NCBI GenBank assembly: GCA_035468985.1
Contig: DATISF010000046.1
Coordinates: forward strand, 1-64,000
Direction: 5' to 3'
Source: DASVHS01 sp035468985
GTDB taxonomy: Bacteria; Acidobacteriota; Thermoanaerobaculia; Gp7-AA8
Length of the DNA stretch: 64,000 nucleotides
Below, piece by piece: positions 9,440-21,020 of this stretch; the first letter of the stretch is position 1; every line of letters starts with the position of its first letter. The notes beneath the pieces were generated by a model. The model was not told the origin of the DNA, made no database searches, and saw only the letters and a list, made by a program, of their open reading frames with translations. A program made the position numbers and the translations under genes.

Positions 9440-9485
9440 GCGCAACCATCGGGTTGCGCGATATAGTGCAACTAAGAGGTTGCGC
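9440..9485 (+). promoter_or_regulatory. Double palindromic operator over a promoter (ArsR-type autoregulation)
   Basis: Two palindromes lie in tandem: GCGCAACC-ATCG-GGTTGCGC at 9440-9459 (perfect) and GTGCAACT-AAGA-GGTTGCGC at 9466-9485 (6 of 8 pairs). Their centres are 26 bases apart. A -10-like TATAGT at 9462-9467 sits between them, with TTGCGC about 18 bases upstream. The next base, 9486, is the ATG of the SRPBCC gene, so a bound dimer would block both promoter and leader. The ArsR regulator encoded in the same operon is the obvious candidate. Confidence 0.65.
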
Positions 9486-9941
9486 ATGCCCGATCGCATC
9501 GAAAAACAGATCCTGCTCCGTGCTCCGCACCCACGCGTCTGGCGGGCCATTTCCGACAAGACCGGGTTCGGGACCTGGTTTCGTGTGCAGTTTCCTGCCG
9601 GCGCCTTCACACCCGGCGAGAAAGTACGCGGAAAGATCACCTATCCCGGTTACGAGCATCTGGTCATGGAGATCGAGGTCGTGGAGGTTTCTCCCGAGCG
9701 GCGGCTTTCCTATCGATGGCATCCGTATGACGTCGATCCGAACGTCGACAACTCCTCCGAGCCGACGACACTCGTCACGTTCACGCTCGAGGACGCGCAG
9801 GGCGGAACGCGGCTCACCATCGTCGAGTCGGGCTTCGACCGCATTCCGCCCCATCGGCGTGACGAAGCGTTTCGCATGAACGATCAGGGCTGGACCGAAC
9901 AGACGAAGAACGTCGAGCGCCATGTCACCGCGTCAAAGTAA
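9486..9941 (+). CDS. SRPBCC / AHSA1-like domain protein
   Basis: 151 residues from ATG 9486. I chose this start because it follows the operator directly and the protein then begins in family style (RIEKQILLRAPHPRVWRAIS). The fold is a helix-grip START/AHSA1-like domain: the N-terminal strand, VWRAISD helix, WF..F..G....G..V.G.I strands, YRWHPY, and a C-terminal helix GWTEQTKNVERHV. Such proteins bind hydrophobic ligands and are often paired with ArsR regulators, as here, where the regulator gene overlaps by 20 bases. The function is unknown. Confidence 0.82.
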   Translation: MPDRIEKQILLRAPHPRVWRAISDKTGFGTWFRVQFPAGAFTPGEKVRGKITYPGYEHLVMEIEVVEVSPERRLSYRWHPYDVDPNVDNSSEPTTLVTFTLEDAQGGTRLTIVESGFDRIPPHRRDEAFRMNDQGWTEQTKNVERHVTASK

Positions 9942-10260
9942 CGCCGCACTCAAGCGATCCGCCCCCGTGTTCGCTGCCCTCGGCGATGCCACCCGGCTGC
10001 ACGTTGTATCCCGCCTCTGCAGCGAGGGCCCGCTTTCGATCACCGAACTGACCGAGGGGTCGGATGTGACGCGGCAGGCGGTGACGAAGCATCTCGGAGT
10101 GCTCGCCGCCGCGGGCCTGGTGCGCGATTTTCGCGACGGCCGCGAGCACGTTTGGGAGCTCAAGACGAGACAGCTCGAGGAGGCACGCCGCACGCTGGAC
10201 GCCATTTCGAATCAGTGGGACGAAGCGCTCGAGCGGCTGCGCGCGATGGTGGAGGAGTAG
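9922..10260 (+). CDS. ArsR-family winged-helix regulator
   Basis: 112 residues. The winged-helix core is clear: VFAALGDATRLHVVSRL, then the recognition region SDVTRQAVTKHLGVLAAAGL and a wing DFRDGREHVWEL. No paired metal-binding cysteines are visible, so it is not a classic metal sensor; it belongs to the group paired with SRPBCC proteins. It overlaps the upstream gene by 20 bases in another frame, so it is translated with it. It probably represses its own operon through the two palindromes at 9440-9485. Confidence 0.9.
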   Translation: MSPRQSNAALKRSAPVFAALGDATRLHVVSRLCSEGPLSITELTEGSDVTRQAVTKHLGVLAAAGLVRDFRDGREHVWELKTRQLEEARRTLDAISNQWDEALERLRAMVEE

Positions 10261-10279
10261 CGATTACAGGACACTAGTC

Positions 10280-10546
10280 TAGTGCGTCCGAAATAACGGT
10301 CCTTTCGCTGGTGGGGCTTGCAGGGCGAGATCAAGCCGTGAGGAGGAGGCGATGCGGTGCCATCGTTGACGACGAACGGCGCGGAGATCGCCCTGCAAGC
10401 CCCACCAGCCCGAAGGGGTGCGGGCGGCGAACGGCCATCTGCAGCGGCGTCGCTCCTCGACGATGTCCCGCATCGCCTGCGTCGCGCCGCCTCCCATCTG
10501 ACCGTTCGGCGCCCGCAACGAAAGTACCGTTATTTCGGACGCACTA
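10280..10546. repeat. MITE-like element with 28-bp terminal inverted repeats
   Basis: The left end 10280-10307 begins TAGTGCGTCCGAAATAACGG and the right end 10519-10546 is its reverse complement with one mismatch in 28. The 267-base interior codes for nothing I recognise but holds a second large inverted repeat (GGTGGGGCTTGCAGGGCGA near 10310, reverse complement at about 10386-10407). ACACTAG occurs just outside both ends (10271-10277, 10546-10552), and the termini start and end in TA. This suits a small non-autonomous transposon, possibly one that duplicates TA. Confidence 0.6.
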
Positions 10547-10551
10547 CACTA

Positions 10552-10689
10552 GAACCTCTCAACAAGTCGTTGTTCACGTCATCCTGAGCCGCGAAGACGG
10601 CGAAGGATCTCGAAATGGCAGGCGTTGTCGGATCCTGAGATCCTTCGTCGCCCTTCGCCGACCTAGGATGACGACTTGTTCAGAGGTTC
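10552..10689. repeat. CATCCTGAG palindromic repeat, copy 1
   Basis: Outer arms GAACCTCTCAACAAGTCG (10552 on) and the complementary CGACTTGTTCAGAGGTTC (to 10689) enclose CATCCTGAG...GAAGGATCTC and GAGATCCTTCG...GGATGACG. The same element occurs at 15016, 23714, 37865, 48983, 49267 and 51274. Each is an inverted repeat of roughly 120-140 bases, except the 60-base copy at 23714. It lies directly after the MITE-like element. Confidence 0.8.
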
Positions 10690-10691
10690 GA

Positions 10692-10852
10692 GTGGCCTGG
10701 ATCGGCTGGATGGGCACCAGCTGGCTTGGTTTCGACGCCGTGAGCTTCGTTGCGCCTTCTCAGAATAGTCACCGCGATGCCTGCGTCGGCGCGCCTCGCT
10801 CACGTCGCCGATCCCGGCGCCATCGGGTACCCATCCAGCCGATACACGCCAC
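10692..10852. repeat. Third inverted-repeat element
   Basis: ATCGGCTGGATGGGCACC at 10701-10718 pairs with GGTACCCATCCAGCCGAT at 10826-10843 (one mismatch). The pairing extends outward to GTGGC at 10692 and GCCAC at 10848-10852. The roughly 105-base interior has no convincing gene. It completes a 590-base gene-free stretch (10261-10853) made of three palindromic elements in a row. Confidence 0.5.
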
Positions 10853-10853
10853 A

Positions 10854-11672
10854 CTAGGCCACGATCGCAACCATCGAGAACAGCGGCTCGGCCAGTGCGG
10901 CGTTTCCCGCGATCTCGCTCCGGCGCCTCGCTTCGTCGCGTCCCAGGCCTTTCGTGAACAGGCGCCACGCGGTGTCGCCGGACATCCCCACGGTCGTCGT
11001 GGCCTCTCCGTTCGATGAGCAGTCGAGGCTCCACTTGCCGGCGTCGCGGACGAGCGAGCAGCGCGTGACATCCTGGACGGCGAACGTGATTCGCGTTCCG
11101 TCCGATGCCGGCGCATTGCGATACGCGAATGGGAGCGCGCGAAGGAACGTGTCGATGACCGGCTTGAGATAGCGAACGTCGTAGAGGGGCGGACGTCCGG
11201 CCGCGTCACGGATCTGCTGCTGGTGGTGCCAGCGCTCGGTGAGCTCGCGCGCCGTGTCGAACCAGTTGGGGGACGTTTTCTCTCCTGCCCAGCTCACGGC
11301 CCACTCCGCGGGCGCGTACGGATCGAGCGTCATGAGGTAATCGGCGAGGTCCCTTCCGGAACGGTCGATCAGCTCGATGAGAATCGGCGGGCTGATGCGT
11401 CGCGTCGCAGACACCCACTGTGCGTTCGCTTCGTTGATGAAGGCGGCCAGATCCTGGGTCGGAGCGAAGGGCGGCGCGTAGCGATCGCGCTGCGCCGACA
11501 GGCGGCGGAACGCCGTGTCCAGCAGATGCGCGGCCACGTCCTTGACGCTCCACGTTCCCACCGCCCGCGTGTTCCACTCCTCCGGCGTGAGCCCCTGCAG
11601 AAGCCTCGTCAGCTCGTCGTTGAGAGGCACAAAAAGGGGCGCCGCCAGAATGGGCTGGGGTGAGCTCATCAT
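10854..11672 (-). CDS. DinB-like / maleylpyruvate isomerase-type protein
   Basis: About 272 residues from ATG 11672 (a second ATG follows at once, at 11669). The frame stays open further upstream, but that part is only the reverse of pyk. The N-terminal half is a DinB-like four-helix domain of the mycothiol-dependent maleylpyruvate isomerase type: LTPEEWNTRAVGTWSVKDVA followed by HLLDTAF, with a histidine at the metal-ligand position, and later RWHHQQQIRDA. The C-terminal half is a separate small domain of the kind often found in this family. The role is unknown; related enzymes use a thiol cofactor. It is divergent from pyk with 27 bases between starts. Confidence 0.7.
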   Translation of the reverse strand: MMSSPQPILAAPLFVPLNDELTRLLQGLTPEEWNTRAVGTWSVKDVAAHLLDTAFRRLSAQRDRYAPPFAPTQDLAAFINEANAQWVSATRRISPPILIELIDRSGRDLADYLMTLDPYAPAEWAVSWAGEKTSPNWFDTARELTERWHHQQQIRDAAGRPPLYDVRYLKPVIDTFLRALPFAYRNAPASDGTRITFAVQDVTRCSLVRDAGKWSLDCSSNGEATTTVGMSGDTAWRLFTKGLGRDEARRRSEIAGNAALAEPLFSMVAIVA

Positions 11673-11699
11673 TGAAAGGATAAACTGCGCGCGCAAGGA

Positions 11700-13127
<1,428 letters not shown>

Positions 13128-13243
13128 ACTCGACAATAACGTTTGTAACGTAATTGTTAAGGCGAGTGACCTTCACAGGCTTCTTGCATACGCTTATGCG
13201 ACGCGGGGAGTTTCCCGCTCGAGAGGGACCTTACCGGAGACGC

Positions 13244-15016
13244 ATGCGTCGATTTCAAGTCGCAGCCGTTGCCGTCCTGTTGACAGTCGCCGGCTCCACA
13301 CCGGCGAGGGCGGACGCGCCTCTCGCCGGCGCCTTCGAAGTCCTGGGCAATGTCACCAACGCGGCGCGTCCTGTTGCAAATGCGCTCGTGATCGCGCTCG
13401 ACCTCACGAGCTTTGAAGCGACGCAGACGTTCACCGGTGCGGACGGCCGCTTCTCGTTGCCGGCTCTTCGTTCCGGCATCTACAAGATCATCGCGGTGAA
13501 GACCGGATTCGCGCCGGCGATCACCACGATCATGCCGGCGAAGGATCAGCGCGTCACGCTCAGGCTGCAGTCGGAGAAGAAGGCCAGACAGAACGACGAT
13601 CAGATCTGGGAGATCCGAGGCTCGCTGCCGCCGGATGTGCTACGCGAGATCGACATGATCCTCGAGCCGGCGGCGCAGAAGGCTGCGTACGAGGTGCCGC
13701 GTCTGAAGGCCGAGATGCTCTCCATGACCGGCATGACGGCGGCTCGGCAGGCCGATGGGCCGGCGTTCGCGCAGACGGGCATCGGCGTGCAGAGCCGCAT
13801 CGGCGACAACTGGCAGCTCGGCATCCGCGGCGACATGCAGCGATTCGACGATCCGACCGACAACCAGACGTTCGGTGAACCGGTCGCGGCATCGAGCGCG
13901 ATGTCGATGGAGTTGCGCTCTTCGCCGACCGACTCCTTCAAATTCAACTCGACACGAAGCACGTGGCGGTACAACGACGCGGCCGTCGCCGATCAGCCGG
14001 CGGACCTGCGATCGCACAACGTCGAGTGGGAACACGGTGATGCGCGCGTGAAAGTGCGCTACTTCGCGCACGAGAACCTTTTCCGTCCCGCCTTCGGCTC
14101 CGACGTCATTGAGGTTGCCGGCGACACGACACTGGTGCAGACGCGCCGCAACGACATCGGCGTCTCCCTTCGCGTCCGGCAGGAAAGCGTTCGGGCCAAC
14201 AACTCCGACACGCTCCGCACCGCGGACATCGCCGCGAACGGCACCGTGGAACTGGTTCCCGCGGTCATCGTCCACTACGGAATGGCCAGCCGGCTGGCTC
14301 TGGATCGCGCCGAATGGGCGCCGAGCACGGGCCTGGAGTGGAAGTTCACGAAGAACACGGCTCTCATCGGCTCCGCCGCGTACAAGGTGCTCGACAGCAG
14401 TCCGGCCGCGCATCTGCTGCCCAGTCTCGTGATCCTGGCGGACGACGGTCAGGTTCTGCCGCGCTACAGCTACTCGGTCGGCGTCGTCTCATCGCGCGAC
14501 GAGAACAACCGGCTGTCCATGGTCGCCACGATCACCGCGGCCGATTCGCCGCTGCGCCTCATCATCAGCGACGGCACGCAGCAGTTCTGGGACAGCCTCG
14601 CCGTCGATCAGGGAGACATCCAGCGCGATGTGCGCGTCGCGTACCGCCACGATTTCGGCTCCCGCTTTGCCATCGACGTGGCGACTGCCGCCGGCACCGC
14701 AACGCCGCGCGGATTCTCCGGCGATCCGCAGAAGACCTACCTGACCGGTGACCTGCAGACGATTTTCACGCCGACGCGGACGATGCTTGCGGTCTCGTAT
14801 CGCGGGATCGAACAGCCTGCGCCCGCGGCGCATGAGCAGTACCGCAGCTCGCGCGTGAACGTGCGAATGTCGCAGTCGCTCTATCTGCCGATCGACATGA
14901 AGCTGCTCGTCGGCGTCGAGCTCGTGCGCGCGCAGAACTCGCCCTTCCTGCTCGACACGCTGCTGCCGGAAGAGACTTCGCGGAAGTACATCGGCGGCCT
15001 GGCCGTGAATTTCTAG
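13244..15016 (+). CDS. Secreted protein with carboxypeptidase-regulatory-like domain and probable beta-barrel
   Basis: About 590 residues from ATG 13244, chosen because GGAG lies at the right distance and a signal peptide follows (RRFQVAAVAVLLTVAGSTPARA). Residues about 30-110 form a carboxypeptidase-D regulatory-like beta domain (LGNVTNAARPVANALVIALD, DGRFSLPALRSGIYKIIAVK). A polar linker comes next, and the rest is an alternating pattern rich in aromatic and charged residues ending in ..GGLAVNF, as outer-membrane barrels do. I see no TonB box or plug domain. I do not recognise the family beyond this layout. The TAG stop at 15014-15016 abuts a palindromic repeat. Confidence 0.65.
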   Translation: MRRFQVAAVAVLLTVAGSTPARADAPLAGAFEVLGNVTNAARPVANALVIALDLTSFEATQTFTGADGRFSLPALRSGIYKIIAVKTGFAPAITTIMPAKDQRVTLRLQSEKKARQNDDQIWEIRGSLPPDVLREIDMILEPAAQKAAYEVPRLKAEMLSMTGMTAARQADGPAFAQTGIGVQSRIGDNWQLGIRGDMQRFDDPTDNQTFGEPVAASSAMSMELRSSPTDSFKFNSTRSTWRYNDAAVADQPADLRSHNVEWEHGDARVKVRYFAHENLFRPAFGSDVIEVAGDTTLVQTRRNDIGVSLRVRQESVRANNSDTLRTADIAANGTVELVPAVIVHYGMASRLALDRAEWAPSTGLEWKFTKNTALIGSAAYKVLDSSPAAHLLPSLVILADDGQVLPRYSYSVGVVSSRDENNRLSMVATITAADSPLRLIISDGTQQFWDSLAVDQGDIQRDVRVAYRHDFGSRFAIDVATAAGTATPRGFSGDPQKTYLTGDLQTIFTPTRTMLAVSYRGIEQPAPAAHEQYRSSRVNVRMSQSLYLPIDMKLLVGVELVRAQNSPFLLDTLLPEETSRKYIGGLAVNF

Positions 15017-15154
15017 GACCTCTGCGCAAGTCGCTGTTCACGTCATCCTGAGCCGCGAAGACGGCGAAGGATCTCGAAATCGCAGGCGGTGTTGCGTCCC
15101 GAGATCCCTCGTCGCCTTCGGCCGACTCAGGATGACGACCTGCGCAGAAGTTCT
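15016..15154. repeat. CATCCTGAG palindromic repeat, copy 2
   Basis: It starts GGACCTCTGCGCAAGTCG and ends CGACCTGCGCAGAAGTTC, with the same internal CATCCTGAG and GGATCTCG arms as copy 1. Its first base is the last base of the upstream TAG stop codon. Confidence 0.8.
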
Positions 15155-15160
15155 CTGGTC

Positions 15161-15208
15161 GAGCGGCGCGCGTCCTGGCGCGCCGGCGGCCGAGGACGGC
15201 CGCCGCTC
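15161..15208. repeat. GC-rich palindrome
   Basis: GAGCGGC at 15161-15167 pairs with GCCGCTC at 15202-15208. Inside lies a second symmetric pair of GTCCTGG and CCGAGGAC blocks. It sits between copy 2 of the CATCCTGAG repeat and the end of the PHP gene. A related GC-rich palindrome occurs inside cpoB (21249-21321). Confidence 0.5.
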
Positions 15209-15210
15209 CA

Positions 15211-16233
15211 CTACCGATCCTCGGTAAATCCCGGCCTGATCTCCTCGACCAGTTTCGCGAACCGAAGCGACAATCCCTTCGTCACCAGGATCTGCTTCAG
15301 ATAGTTCAGCGAGGTCACCGCCGCGGGAATCCCCGACAGAGCGGTGGGAATCGAGGCCAGACGGCCGGCCAGCTGGATCGTCTTGTCCATGGCCGTGTAT
15401 TCGGCGGACATGAGATCGGCGGCCGCTTCGCTGTTGTACGCGATCGTCAGGAGGTAGATGTCGGCGACGAGCTCACGAAAGCGCATCTCCGAACCCCAGG
15501 CGAAGCACTCGCCGCGGCGCACGTTGCCCAGATACTCCTCGATCGATTCCCCTCGCGAGACGGTGTGCACCTTGGCGACGTGCTTGAGGGTGTGCGCGTC
15601 CGATCCGCCCACCATCGAGACGTGGCGGCCGTGCTCATGTTTCAGCGTGGTGATCAGCTGCTGGACCATCTTGTTGTGAAACGAAGCCATCGCCCCGTTC
15701 AGCACCTCGAAGATGTCGAACATGTCGATGAGCTCGGCGATGTACTTCGCCGCCACGTTCTTCATGCGGTAGTTCTGAAAAAGGTGGTTGATGCCAAAAA
15801 GCATCCGCTCCGATTTCATGTAGGGGACCAGCTCGCGGATGTTCCGGCGCAACCTCTGCACCTCGCGATGCTGGGCCTCGGTCAGACCCCATGCGCCGAT
15901 GTGGATGCGCTGGCCGGTCTCGGGAAAATATGTTTCGACCTCTTCACCGATGAAGAAATCGTGGATATCGGGGTATTTGTTCAAGAGGTAGAGGGCACCG
16001 TCGATCGAGTCGTGATCGGTCAGGGTGACGTAGGACATGCCGCGCTCTTTGGCGATGCGGTAGACGTCTTCGGGCGCGTTGTAGCAGTCCCGAGTGTTGG
16101 CACGTTTGAAATATTTGAAGACCGAGTAACGGCTATGGCAGTGCAGATCCGCCCGCTTGAGCGAGGGATCATCGAGCACAGCCGAGTTCACCTGCTCGCG
16201 CGACGGTTTTTGACTCACGGACGGATTGTTCAA
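15211..16233 (-). CDS. PHP-domain phosphoesterase
   Basis: 340 residues. The polymerase-and-histidinol-phosphatase metal site is visible: ADLHCHSRYS near residue 30, TLTDHDSI at about 93, then HIGAWGL, INHLFQN, and VGGSDAHTLKHV near 209-220. The residues RNIRELVPYMKSER lie in the insertion typical of longer PHP proteins. It likely hydrolyses a phosphate ester or diester with bound divalent metals; the substrate cannot be told. It stands alone, divergent from lon; its start at 16233 lies inside the predicted lon promoter. Confidence 0.82.
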   Translation of the reverse strand: MNNPSVSQKPSREQVNSAVLDDPSLKRADLHCHSRYSVFKYFKRANTRDCYNAPEDVYRIAKERGMSYVTLTDHDSIDGALYLLNKYPDIHDFFIGEEVETYFPETGQRIHIGAWGLTEAQHREVQRLRRNIRELVPYMKSERMLFGINHLFQNYRMKNVAAKYIAELIDMFDIFEVLNGAMASFHNKMVQQLITTLKHEHGRHVSMVGGSDAHTLKHVAKVHTVSRGESIEEYLGNVRRGECFAWGSEMRFRELVADIYLLTIAYNSEAAADLMSAEYTAMDKTIQLAGRLASIPTALSGIPAAVTSLNYLKQILVTKGLSLRFAKLVEEIRPGFTEDR

Positions 16234-16254
16234 CCCTGGGCCATTTTCTACAAT
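16226..16254 (+). promoter_or_regulatory. Predicted sigma70-type promoter for lon
   Basis: TTGTTC at 16226-16231, a 17-base spacer, and TACAAT at 16249-16254 match the -35/-10 pattern. The start of transcription would fall near 16261, about 30 bases before the lon ATG at 16291. The -35 overlaps the first codons of the divergent PHP gene. Confidence 0.5.
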
Positions 16255-16290
16255 TCGCGTGCCCGGGGTGCAGTATAAGTCTCAGAAACG

Positions 16291-18755
<2,465 letters not shown>

Positions 18756-18759
<4 letters not shown>

Positions 18760-19529
18760 GGCGTGGCTGTCTCGGAAATCTGCTCTTCCTTGTTCTTCTG
18801 TTCGTTGCGTTCGGCGCGAGCACCTACTTCTGGTTCACGTATTTCGTCAAAGGGCGTTCGCTTCCGACGCCCGACCTCATCGGCAAGACCGTCTCCGAGG
18901 CGCGGGCCATGTGCTCCGATCTCGGGCTGAACCTCGACGTGCGGAACGAGCGTCGCAATTCGGACAAAGTGCCTGTCGACCGCGTCGTCTGGCAGAACCG
19001 CACCCCGGGCGCGACCAGCTTCATCAAGCGCGGGACGTCGATTCGCGTGGAGTTGAGCGCCGGCCCGCTCGTTCTTCGCGTGCCCGATCTCTCGGGGCAG
19101 AGCGGCGGGACGAGCGTGCTGCGCATCGGTCAGATGAATCTGAAAATCGGCAGCCTCTCCTACGTCGACTCGCCCGCGGCCGCGCGGGGCGTGCTCGCCG
19201 CGGATCCGGCGCAGGGGACGGTGGTACAGGCGCAGACGGCGGTGTCATTGCTCGTGGGAGTGGCACCGCCGCCGCCGTCGTATCTCATGCCCGATCTCAT
19301 CGACCAGCCGCTCGACCTGGTGCGCCCGGCGCTCGAATCGCACGGCCTCATCGTCTCGACTGTCAAGTACGAGACCTATCCCGGCATTCGCGACGGCATT
19401 ATCATCCGCCAGTATCCGCTGCGCGGCGCGCCGGTGAGCAGCCGCGATCCCATCACCGTCGTGGTCAGCCGTCAGGAACAGAACGGGATCCTGGATCAGC
19501 CTCCGGCGCCGGCGACGGCCACGCAGTGA
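18756..19529 (+). CDS. Membrane-anchored protein with three PASTA domains
   Basis: 257 residues. A single transmembrane segment at about 8-30 anchors three PASTA repeats: LPTPDLIGKTVSEARAMCSD, VLRVPDLSGQ, and YLMPDLIDQPLDLVRPALES, each ending in a VELS/LLVG/VVVS strand. PASTA domains bind peptidoglycan or its precursors and usually belong to kinases or penicillin-binding proteins. Here no catalytic domain is attached, so this may be a wall-sensing or scaffolding protein. It is coupled to lon by a 4-base overlap and followed 10 bases later by rpe. Confidence 0.85.
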
Positions 19530-19539
19530 CACTCTCGAA

Positions 19540-20208
19540 ATGACGCGCATCCAGATCGCACCATCGCTCCTCTCGGCCGACTTCAGCCGGCTGGCCGAGG
19601 AGATCGCCACCGTCGAACCGGGCGCGGACCTGCTCCATCTCGACGTGATGGACGGGCATTTCGTGCCGAACATCACCATCGGGCCCCTGATCGTGAAGGC
19701 CTGCCGCGGCGTCTCGAAGCTGCCGTTCGACTGCCATCTGATGATCGAGCAGCCGCAGCGCTACATCGAGAAGTTCCTCGAGGCGGGGGCGAACATGATC
19801 TCGGTCCACGTCGAGGCCGAGCCGCACCTGCAGCGTGCGTTGCAACTGATTCGTGACGGCGGGGCGCGCGCGGGAATCGCTCTCAACCCGGCCACGCCGG
19901 CCGAGGCGCTGACGACGGCGATCGAATTCTGCGACTACGTTCTGGCCATGACCGTGAATCCCGGGTTCGGCGGGCAGAAGTTCATCGAACCTGTGGTGCC
20001 CAAGATTCGTCAAATAGCACGACTGATCCGGGAGAGGGGATTGGCGGTTCCGATCGAGGTGGACGGCGGCGTCGATGCGACGACAGCCGCCCGCGTCACC
20101 GACGCCGGGGCGACCATCCTCGTGGCCGGCTCTGCGATTTTTGGCAACGAGGACCGCAGAGGTGCAATCGAATCGATCCGCAACGCTGTTCGTGGGGTGA
20201 AGGCCTGA
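19540..20208 (+). CDS. rpe: Ribulose-phosphate 3-epimerase
   Basis: 222 residues, full length for the TIM-barrel enzyme that interconverts ribulose 5-phosphate and xylulose 5-phosphate. Key blocks: IAPSLLSADFSRL at the N-terminus, LHLDVMDGHFVPNITIGP with metal ligands and catalytic aspartate, FDCHLMIEQP, MTVNPGFGGQKFI, and the second catalytic aspartate in EVDGGVDATTA. It lies in a tight same-strand run between the PASTA gene and bamD. Confidence 0.96.
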   Translation: MTRIQIAPSLLSADFSRLAEEIATVEPGADLLHLDVMDGHFVPNITIGPLIVKACRGVSKLPFDCHLMIEQPQRYIEKFLEAGANMISVHVEAEPHLQRALQLIRDGGARAGIALNPATPAEALTTAIEFCDYVLAMTVNPGFGGQKFIEPVVPKIRQIARLIRERGLAVPIEVDGGVDATTAARVTDAGATILVAGSAIFGNEDRRGAIESIRNAVRGVKA

Positions 20209-20237
20209 GGCCCGCCGCTCACCCCGCTGGAGGATTA

Positions 20238-21020
20238 TTGAACCCGAAACGAGTCATCATCCTGGTCGCGATTGCTCTGCTGCTCGCGGCCTGTCATCAC
20301 GGCCCGCGGCTCGCGCGGCCGGCCGTCGAGCCGGAGTTCCTCAACCTTTCGAAGGAGCAGATCTTCCAGAGAGGCGAGGACTTGTACGCGCACAAGAAGT
20401 GGGCGAAAGCGCGCACGTACTACTCCCACGTCTACGAGAACTTTCCCAACGATCCTCTCGGCCGTCGCAGCCTGCTCCGCATGGCCGACACGTACTACAA
20501 CCAGGGCGACCCGGTGAATCTGGTCGAGGCGCAGTACAAGTATCGCGACTTCATCAACCGCTATCCCGGAAGCGAGAACGCGGACTACGCGATGCTGCAG
20601 ATCGCGATGGTCTCGTACAAGCAGATGGAGAAGCCGGACCGCGATCAGCAGAAGACGCGCGAAGCGGTGGAGAAGTTCCAGGACATGATCCGCACGTATT
20701 CGCGCAGTCCTTTGCGTCCCGAGGCCGAAAAGCATCTCGGCGAAGCGGTCGACCGGCTCGCCAAGCACGAACACATCATTGCCCGCTTCTACATGAAGCG
20801 GAAAAGCTGGACTGCGGCAGTGCAACGTCTCAACTATCTCGTTGACAACTACCCGGTCTACACCGATCGCGCCGGCGTCTTCTACGACCTCGGCACGGCG
20901 CTCTCGGCGCTCGGCCGCAAGGGCGAGGCCAGGCTGTACTTCGAGCGCGTGCTCTCCGAGTTTCCGAAGAGCAGTTACGCCGACAAAGCGAGACAAAGAC
21001 TCGGTAACATGAAGGCATGA
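20238..21020 (+). CDS. bamD: BamD-like outer-membrane assembly lipoprotein
   Basis: 260 residues starting at TTG 20238, supported by a GGAGG site at 20229-20233. The lipobox LLAAC (cysteine 19) marks a lipoprotein. Five TPR-like helix pairs follow (LYAHKKWAKARTYYSHVYEN, ...YKYRDFINRYPGSENADYAM, ...YLVDNYPVYTDRAG, ...LYFERVLSEFPKSSYADKA), the layout of BamD/ComL, the subunit that helps BamA insert outer-membrane barrels. Slightly longer than the E. coli protein. It is followed by cpoB with a 4-base overlap. Confidence 0.88.
   Translation: MNPKRVIILVAIALLLAACHHGPRLARPAVEPEFLNLSKEQIFQRGEDLYAHKKWAKARTYYSHVYENFPNDPLGRRSLLRMADTYYNQGDPVNLVEAQYKYRDFINRYPGSENADYAMLQIAMVSYKQMEKPDRDQQKTREAVEKFQDMIRTYSRSPLRPEAEKHLGEAVDRLAKHEHIIARFYMKRKSWTAAVQRLNYLVDNYPVYTDRAGVFYDLGTALSALGRKGEARLYFERVLSEFPKSSYADKARQRLGNMKA

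Noticed and set aside
10261..10853. Reading frames between the ArsR gene and the DinB-like gene
   Set aside because: All frames run through inverted repeats and their products have no protein-like features.
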